Source of the DNA: Opitutia bacterium ISCC 52
GTDB taxonomy: Bacteria; Verrucomicrobiota; Verrucomicrobiia; Opitutales; UBA2995
Reading direction: 5' to 3'
Length of the DNA: 64,000 nt
Assembly (NCBI GenBank): GCA_014529675.2
Contig: CP076040.1
Coordinates: 3,925,894 to 3,989,893 of the forward strand
Positions within the stretch are counted from its first letter, which is position 1; each line of letters begins with the position of its first letter. The notes beneath the pieces were generated by a model. It searched no databases and was not told the origin of the DNA. It saw only the letters and a program-made list of their open reading frames with translations. Below, one piece after another: positions 52,062 to 61,522 of the stretch. A program made the translations under genes and the position numbers.

Positions 52062-52578
52062 AAAACCCACATCTGCACCAAGCTAATATTTATTAAGCTA
52101 CTTTCCAGCCGCTACATACATTCCATGATAGCGACAAAAATGACTGGAAAGAATGGGTCGAATATAGCTATCGAAATCCACATTCCCCACCTGCACACCA
52201 TGAATCCAATCGTAGATCATCTCTAATATGATTCGCCCGAATCCGAAAGAAGACCGAGAGCGGATCCCGTTACGAGGAACTACCCTTCCAAAGCGTATTC
52301 TCAGTTTCACCTACTGCAATCCGGAGATCCCCAATGAGAACTGCTTGGCCAGCTCCCAGACCGAAGAACCAAGGACCAGATGATCTTTGTTTGATACAGA
52401 GCTAAGGGGATGTGTTGGCTTGCCGCAGTATCCGCGACAAAGGAAAGAGTCGTAATTCGTTGCGCACCGATCAGTTCGCCGGCAGCTCTTCCGCAGTTAT
52501 CTTATTTGAAGCGCCTCTGAAGCCCCGCTACCATACGCTTGGAAGAATCGCTTTAAAGGGCTAGCTCAATGACTCTTT
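52062..52578. other. 517-bp stretch, possible decayed gene
   Basis: No intact gene is supported. On the minus strand a frame ending at 52098 finishes with YIRPILSSHFCRYHGMYVAAG, which looks like a real protein C-terminus, and short coding-like pieces in two frames lie upstream of it (for example GPWFFGLGAGQAVLIGDLRI), broken by stops. I read this as a possible remnant of a gene next to the frameshifted epimerase gene; I cannot name its family. Confidence 0.35.
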
Positions 52579-53459
52579 TTAATCCCGAAGACAGTGCGAG
52601 AGAGCCATCTTCAACTCCGGCGTTGTCCATGTAAAACCTGGTTCCTCGGCACGTGTCGGCAAAACGGTCAAGTCTGCCAGAACCGTCTCTTGTCCCATCT
52701 TACCGAACAGTGCTTTTATAACCGCGACGGGGAGCGGAAATATTGCTGGACAGTTTAATACTTTACCAAGTTCCTTAGTAAATGATGCGTTGGATACCGG
52801 GTTGGGAGAGACCGCGTTCACGGGACCGCTTAGCTCATTCTTTTCTAAAGCAAAACAATACAGATCCACCAGATCGGGAAGACTAATCCAACTCATCCAC
52901 TGAGTGCCGGAACCCAGCCTTCCACCCACACCCAGCTTGAATGGAGTCAACATCTTCGCCAAAGCTCCACCTCGGGCACTCAGAACGATTCCCGTTCGAA
53001 TAAACACCGCGCGAACGCCTGCTGCGGTCAAGGGTTGCGCCGCGCCCTCCCACTTTTTGCAAACTTCAGCGAGGAACCCTTCGCCAGACTCGCTGTGTTC
53101 ATCGACAGGTTCTTTTCGATTAAAACCGTAGAAATTAATCCCCGATGCACTGATGTAAATCGGTGGCTTGGGTTGCTTAAAAATTCCTTCAACCAGAATA
53201 CGAACACTCTTTTCTCGACTGTCGATAATGCGCTGTTTGGTTTCCTCAGACCACCGCTGGGCTATAGGCTCTCCAGCCAGGTGAATGACCCCATCCACTT
53301 TGTCCATAGCCTCATCGCTAATAGTGCCTGCCTCGATATCCCATGTCGCGTCACCACCTGATCGGGATAGCGTTCGCACTTCATAGCCCTTAGCCTCAAG
53401 CCGTTTACAGAGGGCGGATCCAATAAGCCGCTGGCTCCGGTTACAAGAACAGTTTTCAT
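52579..53459 (-). pseudogene. TIGR01777 family epimerase, frameshifted near the N-terminus
   Basis: A short-chain-dehydrogenase-fold protein. The start at 53459 reads MKTVLVTGASGL, the nucleotide-binding loop, then the frame goes wrong. From about 53423 another frame continues with GSALCKRLEAKGYEVRTLSR, joining the long downstream part (VDGVIHLAGEPIAQRWSEET, YISASGINFYGF, GTQWMSWISLPDLVDLYCFA) that ends at 52579. A single missing base in the DNA around 53423 (TTATTGGATCC where TTAATTGGATCC would be in frame) explains it. The first ATG in the downstream frame is at 53379, beyond the Rossmann loop, so the product would be defective. A sequencing error is possible. It follows the photolyase gene by 22 bp. 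Confidence 0.85.
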
Positions 53460-53481
53460 TTTGATAATTACCTGATTAACA

Positions 53482-55044
53482 TTACGTTTCTTTACTTGAA
53501 TAACAAACGACTGGGTTTTTTCTGATAAGGTTAGCTGCTCGAGCAATGGCGCTGCGTTCACCGGAATTTAGTCGGTCAAGATTCCGGAGTTGAAGACTCA
53601 TGCGTTGATTGTTTTTAAGAGTCTCCTTATGGCGAATCAGGTAGTCCCAATACAGCGTGGTAAATGGACAGGCCGTCTCGCCTGTCCGCTCCTTAGGGTT
53701 CCGCGGACATTTCGAACAGTAGTTGCTCATCTTCCGAATATAGTTACCGGTTGCAATATAGGGCTTGGAAGCCATTAACCCGCCATCGGCATATTGCGAC
53801 ATGCCAAGCGTGTTTGGCAATTCGACCCATTCAACGGCATCGACGTAAACCGCAAGGTACCATTCATGAACTTTCTTAGGATTTACCCCGAGTAAAAGAG
53901 AGTACAATCCCGTGACCATGAGGCGTTGAATGTGATGCGCGTATCCATATTCCAACGTCTGCCCAATCACTTGCTTTAGACATTCCAAGTCCGTCTTCCC
54001 GGTCCAGAAGAATTCAGGCAAGGACTCCTCTGCGCCCATCTCGTTGTAGTCCAAGTATTCCGGCATGCGCGTCCAATAGATGCCTCTCACAAATTCACGC
54101 CATCCAAGAATTTGCCTTACAAATCCCTCAACGGCGGCAAGCGGTGCTTTACCGTCTCGGTATGCCTGTTCGGCCGAGGCAACTACTTCCCGGGGATTGA
54201 GTAATTTAAGATTCAGACAAGAGCTGATCAACGAATGATAGAGCCATGGTTCGTCGGTCCACATGGCGTCCTGGAATTTGCCAAAGTATGGTAAACGGTT
54301 CTTTATGAAATCCCGTAGCGCATGGCCTGCCTCATTTGCGGTTACTGGCCAAGCAAACGATTCTAATGAGCCCGGATGATCTGCAAACCGATTGTTGACC
54401 AAGTCCATAACCTCACGGGTAATCTCATCCGGCTTGAAACCTGGGCCTGGGTTTGCGTCAGGCGGACCATCCCGACCAAATCTCTCGCGGTTTTCACGAT
54501 CGTAATTCCAATCACCTCCTACCGGTTTGCCTTCATCCATCAGAATATCAAACCGTTTTCGCTGTTCACGATAGAAGTATTCCATTCGCAGCGTTTTGCG
54601 ACCCTCAACATGTTCGCGAAAATCGTCGATGGTGGTAAAAAAATGGGCATCACTAACTACCTCGAGTTGGATATCTTCCTCCCCACAGGACTTCTTCAGG
54701 TCTTGCAATATTCGCCATTCGCCTGGCATGGTAACCATTACCCGCTCGGGCTTCAGAGCCTGCAAGTCACCACGCAGAAGTTGCGAAATTTCGTCCGAGC
54801 TTTTATCATCGGCAAGTTGCCTGTACTGAACTCGATAGCCATCCACCTCTAAAGAATTCCGAAAGTGCCGCATAGCAGAGAGGAAAATCACTATACGCTG
54901 TTTGTGCGTCCACACATGCTCAGACTCATGAGCTGCTTCTGCCATCCATACAACATCTTGGGACTTGTCAAAACCCTCAAAAACAGAGGCATCCGCATTG
55001 AGCTGATCTCCTAAAACAACCAGCAAGTTTCTTATATTCTGCAT
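53482..55044 (-). CDS. Iron-sulfur (6-4)-type photolyase, CryB/PhrB-like
   Basis: A 520-residue photolyase of the FeS-BCP group, which repairs (6-4) photoproducts and carries a [4Fe-4S] cluster. NLLVVLGDQLNADASVFEGF is the group's start; VTMPGEWRILQDLKKSC and LRMEYFYREQRKRFDILMDE follow; SCLNLKLLNPREVV would hold the first cluster cysteine, and YCSKCPRNPKERTGETACPF the remaining three. GWREFVRGIYWTRMPEYLDY and EYGYAHHIQRLMVTGLYSLL are in the FAD half. It differs from class I photolyases in lacking their motifs. It begins the minus-strand operon with the TIGR01777 gene. Confidence 0.94.
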   Translation of the reverse strand: MQNIRNLLVVLGDQLNADASVFEGFDKSQDVVWMAEAAHESEHVWTHKQRIVIFLSAMRHFRNSLEVDGYRVQYRQLADDKSSDEISQLLRGDLQALKPERVMVTMPGEWRILQDLKKSCGEEDIQLEVVSDAHFFTTIDDFREHVEGRKTLRMEYFYREQRKRFDILMDEGKPVGGDWNYDRENRERFGRDGPPDANPGPGFKPDEITREVMDLVNNRFADHPGSLESFAWPVTANEAGHALRDFIKNRLPYFGKFQDAMWTDEPWLYHSLISSCLNLKLLNPREVVASAEQAYRDGKAPLAAVEGFVRQILGWREFVRGIYWTRMPEYLDYNEMGAEESLPEFFWTGKTDLECLKQVIGQTLEYGYAHHIQRLMVTGLYSLLLGVNPKKVHEWYLAVYVDAVEWVELPNTLGMSQYADGGLMASKPYIATGNYIRKMSNYCSKCPRNPKERTGETACPFTTLYWDYLIRHKETLKNNQRMSLQLRNLDRLNSGERSAIARAANLIRKNPVVCYSSKET

Positions 55045-55423
55045 TTGCTTAGATTAATCCAAAGAGCAGAAGATAATCCTGCACTTAATAAATTTGTTAT
55101 AGTGGAATGAAAATGGGGGAATGAGCATACAATGGTTAGCAATTTTAAAGCGTTGTTTGGTTTACAGATCACAGTTTACGAAAAAACAATTCTTCTATTC
55201 TTATTACTATTGTCCGGCTATCAGCGGTAGAATTTCCTTTGTACCCATTAATCCGTAACAGTGCGGTTCCAAGCGACATGTCTGCCGGTGTCTTGGCTCA
55301 ATTTCCGGCTCTCCTGAAGACGAACTATTCAGTATGATTTTATTACGCTAAATCGAGCAGCTTCGAATTAATTTAACGGGCAATTCGTTTTAAGCAGAAT
55401 TATAGGCATTAAATTTCTTCGGG
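55045..55423. other. 379-bp gap without a gene
   Basis: AT-rich DNA between the dps stop and the start of the iron-sulfur photolyase gene. It likely holds the promoter of that gene on the minus strand, but I find no clear -35/-10 pair, operator or terminator, and no open frame of note. Confidence 0.5.
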
Positions 55424-55900
55424 CTAAGCCGATTCCAGAAAACTATTTAACATCCAAATAGTCTTTTGATGCACTTGAATACGGACAATCATGAGGTCCT
55501 CCGTCTGATTATCTCCGGATTCACCTGCAAGATCCCGGGCTTCAATGAGGTGATTAACCAAGGCTTGGTTCGCGGACGCAAGGTGCTGGACCATCGCGTT
55601 TGCCGAGGCGTTCTCTTCGATTTCTTCCATTCCCGCAATATTTGCCAAATTTCTTAGGCCACCGGGAGCCAGTGCCCCTAAGGCCCGGATGCGTTCAGCG
55701 ATTTCATCTATAGCCGTAAACAACTCGGTGTACTGCATCTCGAATGCGCCGTGCAATGAAAAGAAAGAAGGTCCGCGGACATTCCAATGACATATGTGAG
55801 TTTGCGCTAAAACAGCATAGCTGTCGGCAACCACCTGGCGTAAGGCGCTCACAACGGTGGAAGGCTCAGCGTTCAATTGATTTTCTACTGTGTTACTCAT
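55424..55900 (-). CDS. dps: Dps-like ferritin (DNA protection during starvation)
   Basis: A 158-residue helical protein started at ATG 55900 (another ATG is at 55912). THICHWNVRGPSFFSLHGAF is the classical ferroxidase region with its two His and following Glu/Asp residues (YTELFTAIDEIAERIRALGA), at dimer interfaces. Length fits Dps (about 160-170). It should store iron and remove hydrogen peroxide, protecting DNA. Single-gene unit in the stress island, fitting the light and oxidant theme. No lysine-rich N-terminal tail for DNA binding is seen. Confidence 0.94.
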   Translation of the reverse strand: MSNTVENQLNAEPSTVVSALRQVVADSYAVLAQTHICHWNVRGPSFFSLHGAFEMQYTELFTAIDEIAERIRALGALAPGGLRNLANIAGMEEIEENASANAMVQHLASANQALVNHLIEARDLAGESGDNQTEDLMIVRIQVHQKTIWMLNSFLESA

Positions 55901-56186
55901 GAGCGCGATCATTACCGAAATTACTTCGGGTGCAATTCATTACAGACAGTATAAGTTCTTCAAAAGATCTTCGCTCACTTTTCAAGACAGTATGATTCAC
56001 GGGAAACAAGAGGATTAAAGGAGCAAAGATCCTAATCAGCGCTATGCTTCAATGAACCCAAAACAGAAATCAAATAAGCCTTGAACACTCTTGCACCAAT
56101 TTATTCACGCGAAACAGCGTTCATCGCTTGCAATTCGTTTAAAAGCGATACGATGTGAATGACTTTGCTCGAACACCGAGCTGCTC

Positions 56187-56522
56187 ATGTATTACATACT
56201 CAGCCTGTTTAGTGCGCTGTCCTTTCTCGTTTACGCGATAGGATGCCTTTTTAGTAGCCATATGTTATTGGAATTCAATCGGTACGGTTTCGCCAAATAT
56301 CGAATTGCCATAGGCCTGCTTCAGCTGTTGGGAGTAACTGGTCTGCTTATTGGATTTATTATCCCGTTAATCGGAGCACTCGCGGCGGGCGGACTCGCTC
56401 TTCATATGCTGTGTGCTGTTGGCATACGGATCAAGATAGGAGACAGCGTCCTTCGGACTTCACCCGCATTTTTCTACCTGGCACTTAACGCTAGTCTCGT
56501 CATATCATACCTACGCACTTAA
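56187..56522 (+). CDS. DoxX-like small membrane protein
   Basis: A 111-residue protein with four hydrophobic helices. LLEFNRYGFAKYRIAIGLLQLLGVTGLLIG matches the second half of the first helix pair in DoxX-like proteins, in which an Arg-containing loop precedes a Gly-rich helix. Function of the family is unclear, though members of DoxX/MauE type take part in respiratory or thiol redox work. Its 3' end overlaps by 12 bp with the second DoxX-like gene on the other strand; the two face each other. Confidence 0.75.
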   Translation: MYYILSLFSALSFLVYAIGCLFSSHMLLEFNRYGFAKYRIAIGLLQLLGVTGLLIGFIIPLIGALAAGGLALHMLCAVGIRIKIGDSVLRTSPAFFYLALNASLVISYLRT

Positions 56523-56885
56523 TTGGATGTAGATCAGTAACAGAGTGAGAACAAGAACGCCTGCGGCGGGAAGGGATTTCATGGCTGGATCTTTCACCTT
56601 CACATGCATGATTATCGCCCCGAGCATTAAAATAGCCAAAACGATCGCCGCTGGAAGCACTAATAAAGGTAAGGCTATGCCTATTAACAAAGCAAGTGCG
56701 GCGCTGATCTTAATTGCGCCTACCACCCAGACAGACGAATCAGGCAAGCCATAGACGGAAAACTCTTCTTTGATATCCGAGGCCTCACCGCCTCGGTAAG
56801 GGGTCTTTTTCTTAAAGCGAAGAAGCCAAACATTTAATATACCTAGTCCGACGATAAGCTGACAAATGGTCTGTAAAATCTCCAT
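56511..56885 (-). CDS. DoxX family membrane protein
   Basis: A 124-residue protein with four hydrophobic helices. GGEASDIKEEFSVYGLPDSSVWVVGAIKISAALALLIGIALP is the DoxX signature: FxxYGLP before the KISAAL helix. C-terminal helices are LAILMLGAIIMHVKVKDPAMKSLPA and VLTLLLIYIQL. It is tail-to-tail with another DoxX-like gene, which suggests ancient duplication and inversion, although they are quite different in sequence. Function not known. Confidence 0.82.
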   Translation of the reverse strand: MEILQTICQLIVGLGILNVWLLRFKKKTPYRGGEASDIKEEFSVYGLPDSSVWVVGAIKISAALALLIGIALPLLVLPAAIVLAILMLGAIIMHVKVKDPAMKSLPAAGVLVLTLLLIYIQLSA

Positions 56886-57014
56886 GGTAATTAAAGTAAC
56901 ATCGGTTTAAATTTTTATTGTTAGCGATCTCTTCGACAATGGCCAGAGTGAAAGTGCCCCGAAAGCATCTATATCTTTGCCCAGCCACCAAAGGCGTTGT
57001 GACCCGACAATTCC

Positions 57015-57054
57015 TATACCCCTATATGCCTATATCTCTATATACCTATAAGTG
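57015..57054. repeat. Tandem 8-bp TATA-type repeat
   Basis: Five 8-bp units begin with TATA: TATACCCC, TATATGCC, TATATCTC, TATATACC, TATAAGTG (57015-57054). The array ends 4 bp before the lipocalin stop codon on the minus strand. It looks like a decayed microsatellite. Confidence 0.6.
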
Positions 57055-57058
57055 AAGC

Positions 57059-57607
57059 TTATTCAGGCACCGGCCACTGCTGAGGCACCCGCACAAAGTC
57101 TGTTAGATCGAAGTTTCTATTTTCAAGTTCCTGAACGAGTTCTGCGTACCGTGTTTCCGTAATATCCGGAGAACGAGACATGAGCCAAGCCATCTTCAGG
57201 TTCGGATGACCGACCAGAGTACCCGTGTAGTCGGGATCCACATACAGTATCAAATAAGGCGCCGAAATCACGGTGAAAAACCGCATTCTCCACTCGGCAT
57301 TGGTTTCCGTATTCACCACTTTACCTACAGGATTGTACGTTTTCAATGAGCCATCAAAGCTTCCTTTGCGAAACTGATAAGTGGTAAGAATCCGACCTTT
57401 GTCATCGAGCTCATAACTCTCCGTTGCATTATGGGCATTTCGGTCCAGTGCAGTGGGCGTGTAACCGTGAACATACCAGGTCCCCATAAAACGGTCGATA
57501 TCCACATGCGCTGCCATTTCAGGCAGATTTTCATAGGTTTTACAGCCAGTAAATATTTGCGCGATACTCATAAAAAGTACGATTAAAAATGCTTTATAAG
57601 TGTTCAT
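57059..57607 (-). CDS. blc: Bacterial lipocalin, lipoprotein
   Basis: A 182-residue protein started at ATG 57607 (the frame is open to 57670). The signal YKAFLIVLFMSIAQIFTGC is a lipobox with Cys22; the mature part has VDIDRFMGTWYVHGYTP, the lipocalin GxW motif, FRKGSFDGSLKTYNPVGKV and the closing AWLMSRSPDITETRYAELV. Blc-type lipocalins bind lysophospholipids or fatty acids at the outer membrane and are induced by envelope stress. It lies at the downstream end of the lipid-modification run, 101 bp after the chalcone-isomerase-like gene. Confidence 0.93.
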   Translation of the reverse strand: MNTYKAFLIVLFMSIAQIFTGCKTYENLPEMAAHVDIDRFMGTWYVHGYTPTALDRNAHNATESYELDDKGRILTTYQFRKGSFDGSLKTYNPVGKVVNTETNAEWRMRFFTVISAPYLILYVDPDYTGTLVGHPNLKMAWLMSRSPDITETRYAELVQELENRNFDLTDFVRVPQQWPVPE

Positions 57608-57708
57608 AAAAAATGTTGGTAAATTCTTTGCCTTAAGAGTGAACAGGAACCGCGGGCCAGAGGGGCCCATCCATAGGACCTACCCAGCGACGGTCTTTCG
57701 AAGAGACA

Positions 57709-58260
57709 TTATGATTGCTTCAACAGAGCCCGACTCAACTTTTTCGTGTTTGGGTGATCGCCCAACCAGATTGAAAAATAGATCTCAGCGAAACGCTCAC
57801 CAGGTATGGTCACCTTTTCTTCGCCATTGTATAAAAGCGTCGTTCCAAGGGAAGGCTTATAGATAAGTGTGTACTCATCCCCTTTGCCCACATCGAGGTA
57901 AACGGAGTTGATCAAACCCAGAGACTGTTCGATTTCAGCAAGCTGCTCAGCCGTATAAAGATCATTCAGAATCTCATCCGCACTACCTATCAGCTTCTCT
58001 TTCTTGAAATTCCGATCGTATCTCAAACGCAACGCCAATGGGATTGCTCCAGGATAGTCTTCGAGGCCATGCCCTTCTCCCAGATATAGACTTGCAGAGA
58101 GCAGTTTAAAGAACCCCAACAACTTAATTGAGCTGGAATTTGCCTGTACATAATTCGTGTCGTTGGCAGTGAAGGTCTCCGGAAACGCTGGCTCAGCGGA
58201 CAAGGGAGCACTCATTAAAATAATGAGTCCGAAAACGAGAAAAGAGAGGCTTTGTTTCAT
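57709..58260 (-). CDS. Chalcone isomerase-like exported protein
   Basis: A 183-residue protein with a signal peptide (SLSFLVFGLIILMSAPLSA). LLGFFKLLSASLYLGEGH and IPLALRLRYDRNFKKEKLIGSADEIL match the chalcone-isomerase-like domain, and GTTLLYNGEEKVTIPG is the next strand pair. Related fatty-acid-binding proteins of the same fold bind lipids. Its place 4 bp after the desaturase gene suggests it works on or carries a modified fatty acid in the periplasm. Reaction unknown. Confidence 0.88.
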   Translation of the reverse strand: MKQSLSFLVFGLIILMSAPLSAEPAFPETFTANDTNYVQANSSSIKLLGFFKLLSASLYLGEGHGLEDYPGAIPLALRLRYDRNFKKEKLIGSADEILNDLYTAEQLAEIEQSLGLINSVYLDVGKGDEYTLIYKPSLGTTLLYNGEEKVTIPGERFAEIYFSIWLGDHPNTKKLSRALLKQS

Positions 58261-58264
58261 AAAT

Positions 58265-59002
58265 TTAAAAGGCCTTGGGTTTGAGCTGGATCACACTCAA
58301 CTTATCGAGCAACCAGATTAAAGGATAGAGCATATCGCATTCAAACCAGCGAGTGGCAAAGTTCGCTCGGTTTGGATATTGGTGATGATTATTCTGAAAG
58401 GTTTCTCCCATAAACAGAAGATCCCAAGGGAAGGTGTTTTTTGAGTTATCCCCGGTATCGTGCGTGACGTAGCCATACTTGTGACCACACCAATTTATAA
58501 ATGCTCCATGGAAAGGACCGATCACTATCTGAATGGGCAGCAGAAGGTAGAACCAGGCAGATGGAGCAAAGGCAACGTAAACCGCCGTGTAGGCCGCTAC
58601 AAAAAGAAGACGAATCAGAATACTGTTACCCAATCGATCAACAAACCCCCAGACAGGCATATTTGCGACAAACGAATCAGGCGCCTTGCGAATCCCACGC
58701 TGGTATTCCATGTAGATGATTTTTGTCTGCCACATCATAGAAAATACATCTCTAAAGAAGAGCGGCGAATGAGGATCCTCCTCCGTGTCACTATGCATAT
58801 GATGAGCTAGATGAAGTTGTGCATACGACTTGGGATGCAGAAAAGAGGACCCTTGAGCGACAAAGGTCAGCAAGTAAAAGAAGCGCTCCCAGAATAAGCT
58901 CATTTTAAACATTCCATGAGCCATATATCTGTGAAGAAAAAAGCTCTGAGAAAATGCGCTGAGATACCAATGCACAAAAAAGAATGTCAGAATAACGAAC
59001 AT
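58265..59002 (-). CDS. Membrane fatty-acid desaturase
   Basis: A 245-residue integral membrane protein with the three histidine boxes of acyl desaturases: HRYMAH, HLAHHMH and QNNHHQYP, which hold two irons. It is shorter than typical Delta-9 desaturases (about 300) but keeps all boxes and four hydrophobic segments. It would insert a double bond in an acyl chain with oxygen and reduced carrier. It lies 19 bp after a cyclopropane-synthase-type methyltransferase gene, so the two may work in turn on the same phospholipid chain. Confidence 0.92.
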   Translation of the reverse strand: MFVILTFFFVHWYLSAFSQSFFLHRYMAHGMFKMSLFWERFFYLLTFVAQGSSFLHPKSYAQLHLAHHMHSDTEEDPHSPLFFRDVFSMMWQTKIIYMEYQRGIRKAPDSFVANMPVWGFVDRLGNSILIRLLFVAAYTAVYVAFAPSAWFYLLLPIQIVIGPFHGAFINWCGHKYGYVTHDTGDNSKNTFPWDLLFMGETFQNNHHQYPNRANFATRWFECDMLYPLIWLLDKLSVIQLKPKAF

Positions 59003-59021
59003 AGGAAAATTGTGCTATTGA

Positions 59022-60050
59022 TCAGGACTGAAGTTGTTTCCTGAATACGTAATGAGAAACACCCCACTCACTACCCCTCTTGTAACCAAATAATTCTGAG
59101 CAAGCCAGGAAGAAGAGGCGCCAACGCCACATCCAAGTTTTCGTATCTTTCTTTCCATAGCATTCATTGAAAATCTCGCGAATACTCTCTTCGTTTTCGT
59201 CAAATTTCTCGAGCCAGGCATCGAGCGTTTTTTGGTAATGCTCACCACTTAATCTCCAGGAACCGGCTACCCGTAGATGCTTGTCGAATTGGGCCAACAA
59301 ATTGTGCGAAGGCATGACACCTCCGGTGAAGAAGTATTGAGCCATCCATTCGGATTCATCCTCGGCATTGTAAGTATAAGCAAAATCTTTGTGCGTGAAT
59401 ATGTGAACAAACATCAGGCCATCCTCGTGCAACCAAGAGGAAATTCGTTCCAGCAGGTGCTCGTAGTTACGCATGTGCTCGAACATCTCGACCGATACAA
59501 TTCGATCGAAGGTTCCCCCCGGGTTAAAGCTGTTCATGTCAGCGGTGCGAACTTCCAGATTGCGAATGCCCTTCTCCTCGATTTGACCTCTTATAAAATC
59601 CCCCTGTGGCTTTGAATTGGACACACAGACAAATTGAGATCCGGGAAAGCGCTGAGCGGCCCAAAGAGAAAATGATCCCCAGCCGCACCCCAGATCCAAA
59701 ACCTTCTGACCATCGGCTAATTGCGCCCTTTGCGACAAAAGCTCCAAGGCATCTTTTTCGGACTGATCGAGTGATTCACATTTAGGCGACCAGATGGAAC
59801 TGCTATATTTAAGATGGCTTCCGAGTACCGTTTTAAAAAACTCTGGAGGAAGTTCGTAGTGCTGCTCGTTAGCTTTGTCGGTGTCCTCTGCTATAGGTTT
59901 TTCGGATAAAACATCGACGATCGAATCCTGCGCCTCTTTGGCGACAGAGGATTCGTAATTAAGTTTTTTTGCCAGACGCTTGCGAATACCGAAGCGAATT
60001 AGCCAATAAGGTAAGCGGCCATTTTCGGCCCATGCGATTGGATTGATCAT
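59022..60050 (-). CDS. SAM methyltransferase, CFA synthase/coclaurine N-methyltransferase-like
   Basis: A 342-residue methyltransferase. ANEQHYELPPEFFKTVLGSHLKYSSS is the substrate-entry segment, VLDLGCGWGSFSLWAAQRFPG the SAM-binding loop, IVSVEMFEHMRNYEHLLERI the region that binds the methylene in CFA enzymes, and FFTGGVMPSHNLL a later family segment. In this subfamily the N-terminal extra domain of true CFA synthases is missing. It probably methylates an unsaturated acyl chain; it is also close to a plant-type N-methyltransferase group, so another substrate is possible. It precedes the desaturase gene. Confidence 0.9.
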   Translation of the reverse strand: MINPIAWAENGRLPYWLIRFGIRKRLAKKLNYESSVAKEAQDSIVDVLSEKPIAEDTDKANEQHYELPPEFFKTVLGSHLKYSSSIWSPKCESLDQSEKDALELLSQRAQLADGQKVLDLGCGWGSFSLWAAQRFPGSQFVCVSNSKPQGDFIRGQIEEKGIRNLEVRTADMNSFNPGGTFDRIVSVEMFEHMRNYEHLLERISSWLHEDGLMFVHIFTHKDFAYTYNAEDESEWMAQYFFTGGVMPSHNLLAQFDKHLRVAGSWRLSGEHYQKTLDAWLEKFDENEESIREIFNECYGKKDTKTWMWRWRLFFLACSELFGYKRGSEWGVSHYVFRKQLQS

Positions 60051-60219
60051 ATTAATAAGTGTGCTTGATAGATGTCTATGAAAACCAAGAAATCAGAGAG
60101 CTGGCTTCCTTGAGATAAGGGCGATAGCTATCACCACGTGAAATGAGCGATTATTTTTCGATAGGAGGAATTCCAGTAAAGACCCAACCAGTCGATCGCC
60201 ACTATTGAAATCATTTCCA

Positions 60220-61494
60220 TTAGGACGCTGCTTGGACGGTTAACTCTTGAGATTCAGTTTGATGAGAAGCGCGTTCAAATTGATAGGTGCTAATATCGGG
60301 CTTGCCGAACACGAGCTGAACTACATTTACATGCCTCTCCAGAAAACCTGCTTCACAATAAGATAGATAGAACTTCCACCGTCTCTCAAAAGATTCACTC
60401 GAGGTTTCTAAAGTGGATTCACTTACGGTACTCTGAAACTTATCTCTCCAATAGGACAGAGTTCGCGCATAGTGCAAACCGAATGACTCCATGTGGTAAA
60501 GATCCCATCCCACCTTCTTTTTAGCAATTGAGTCGGTGATGCTATCAATAGAAGGCAAATGGCCGCCTGGAAAAATATACTTCCTTATCCAGTCAACTTT
60601 GTGGGTATAGGCATCATAATTCGAGTTCGGGCAGGTGATGACTTGGTAGGCCGCTAAACCTTCAGGCGACAGAAGCTTGTTACACTGATCGAAGTAGGCA
60701 CCCAAGAAACTATGACCAACAGCCTCGAGCATCTCGATCGATACAATACGATCATACACGCCAGTCAGAGTACGGTAATCCTGGAATTTAACATCGATGT
60801 AATCTTCGAGCTTTTGTTCGTGAACTCTTTGAACTGCAAATTGGTACTGCTCTTTGGAAATAGTGGTTGTGGTTATCTTGCATCCATACTCCCGGGCAGC
60901 GTGGATTGCAAAGCCTCCCCAGCCGGTACCAATCTCAAGTAGATGGTGATGGCTTTGCAGATTGATCTTCCTGCAGATGCGATCGTATTTCTCACTCTGA
61001 GCATCCTCCAACTTTTGCCCCTCATGAGCAAAGAATGCCGATGAATAAGTCATACTGGGATCAAGGAAACTTTCATAGAAAGCGTTACCCAAATCATAGT
61101 GAAAACTTATATTCTCACGACTGTTATCAATAGAATTCCGATTACGGAAATGCCCGAAGCGCTCTAGAAGCAGAAGCGCCGACTGAGCTAGCTTTGCGAA
61201 TACAGGAGATGTAGAGCCCTTGAAGCACGGTTGGTTTGCAAGCAACCAACGAATGAACGCGGTGAGATTATCAGATTCCCATTTCTTCTGTTCGAAGCTC
61301 TCACCCAGGCCTATGTCATTCTTCAGAACAAGATCCTTGAAAAAGGTCTCGTCTAGCACTTGCACACTGGCATCAGATTCGCCGGACTGCGAACCGAACA
61401 TGCGAATTTCGCCATTGGGCAAGGTCATTTCCAGGCAACCAAGCTGGGCCTTGGTGAATGTTTTTAGAATGAGGTTTTTGTATAAGTTATTCAT
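60220..61494 (-). CDS. cfa: Cyclopropane-fatty-acyl-phospholipid synthase
   Basis: A 424-residue enzyme of full family length. An N-terminal domain (about 1-110) is followed by ISFHYDLGNAFYESFLDPSMTYSSAFF, LLEIGTGWGGFAIHAAREYG for SAM, IVSIEMLEAVGHSFLGAYFDQC (with the catalytic Glu), and KYIFPGGHLPSIDSI. The bicarbonate-site Cys and His of E. coli Cfa seem covered by VITCPNSNYD and FGLHYARTLSYWRDKF. It adds a methylene across a double bond in membrane phospholipid acyl chains, often under stress. Gap of 28 bp from DUF1365 upstream. Confidence 0.94.
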   Translation of the reverse strand: MNNLYKNLILKTFTKAQLGCLEMTLPNGEIRMFGSQSGESDASVQVLDETFFKDLVLKNDIGLGESFEQKKWESDNLTAFIRWLLANQPCFKGSTSPVFAKLAQSALLLLERFGHFRNRNSIDNSRENISFHYDLGNAFYESFLDPSMTYSSAFFAHEGQKLEDAQSEKYDRICRKINLQSHHHLLEIGTGWGGFAIHAAREYGCKITTTTISKEQYQFAVQRVHEQKLEDYIDVKFQDYRTLTGVYDRIVSIEMLEAVGHSFLGAYFDQCNKLLSPEGLAAYQVITCPNSNYDAYTHKVDWIRKYIFPGGHLPSIDSITDSIAKKKVGWDLYHMESFGLHYARTLSYWRDKFQSTVSESTLETSSESFERRWKFYLSYCEAGFLERHVNVVQLVFGKPDISTYQFERASHQTESQELTVQAAS

Positions 61495-61522
61495 CGGAAT
61501 CTCAGAAATAGTATTTGGGTTA

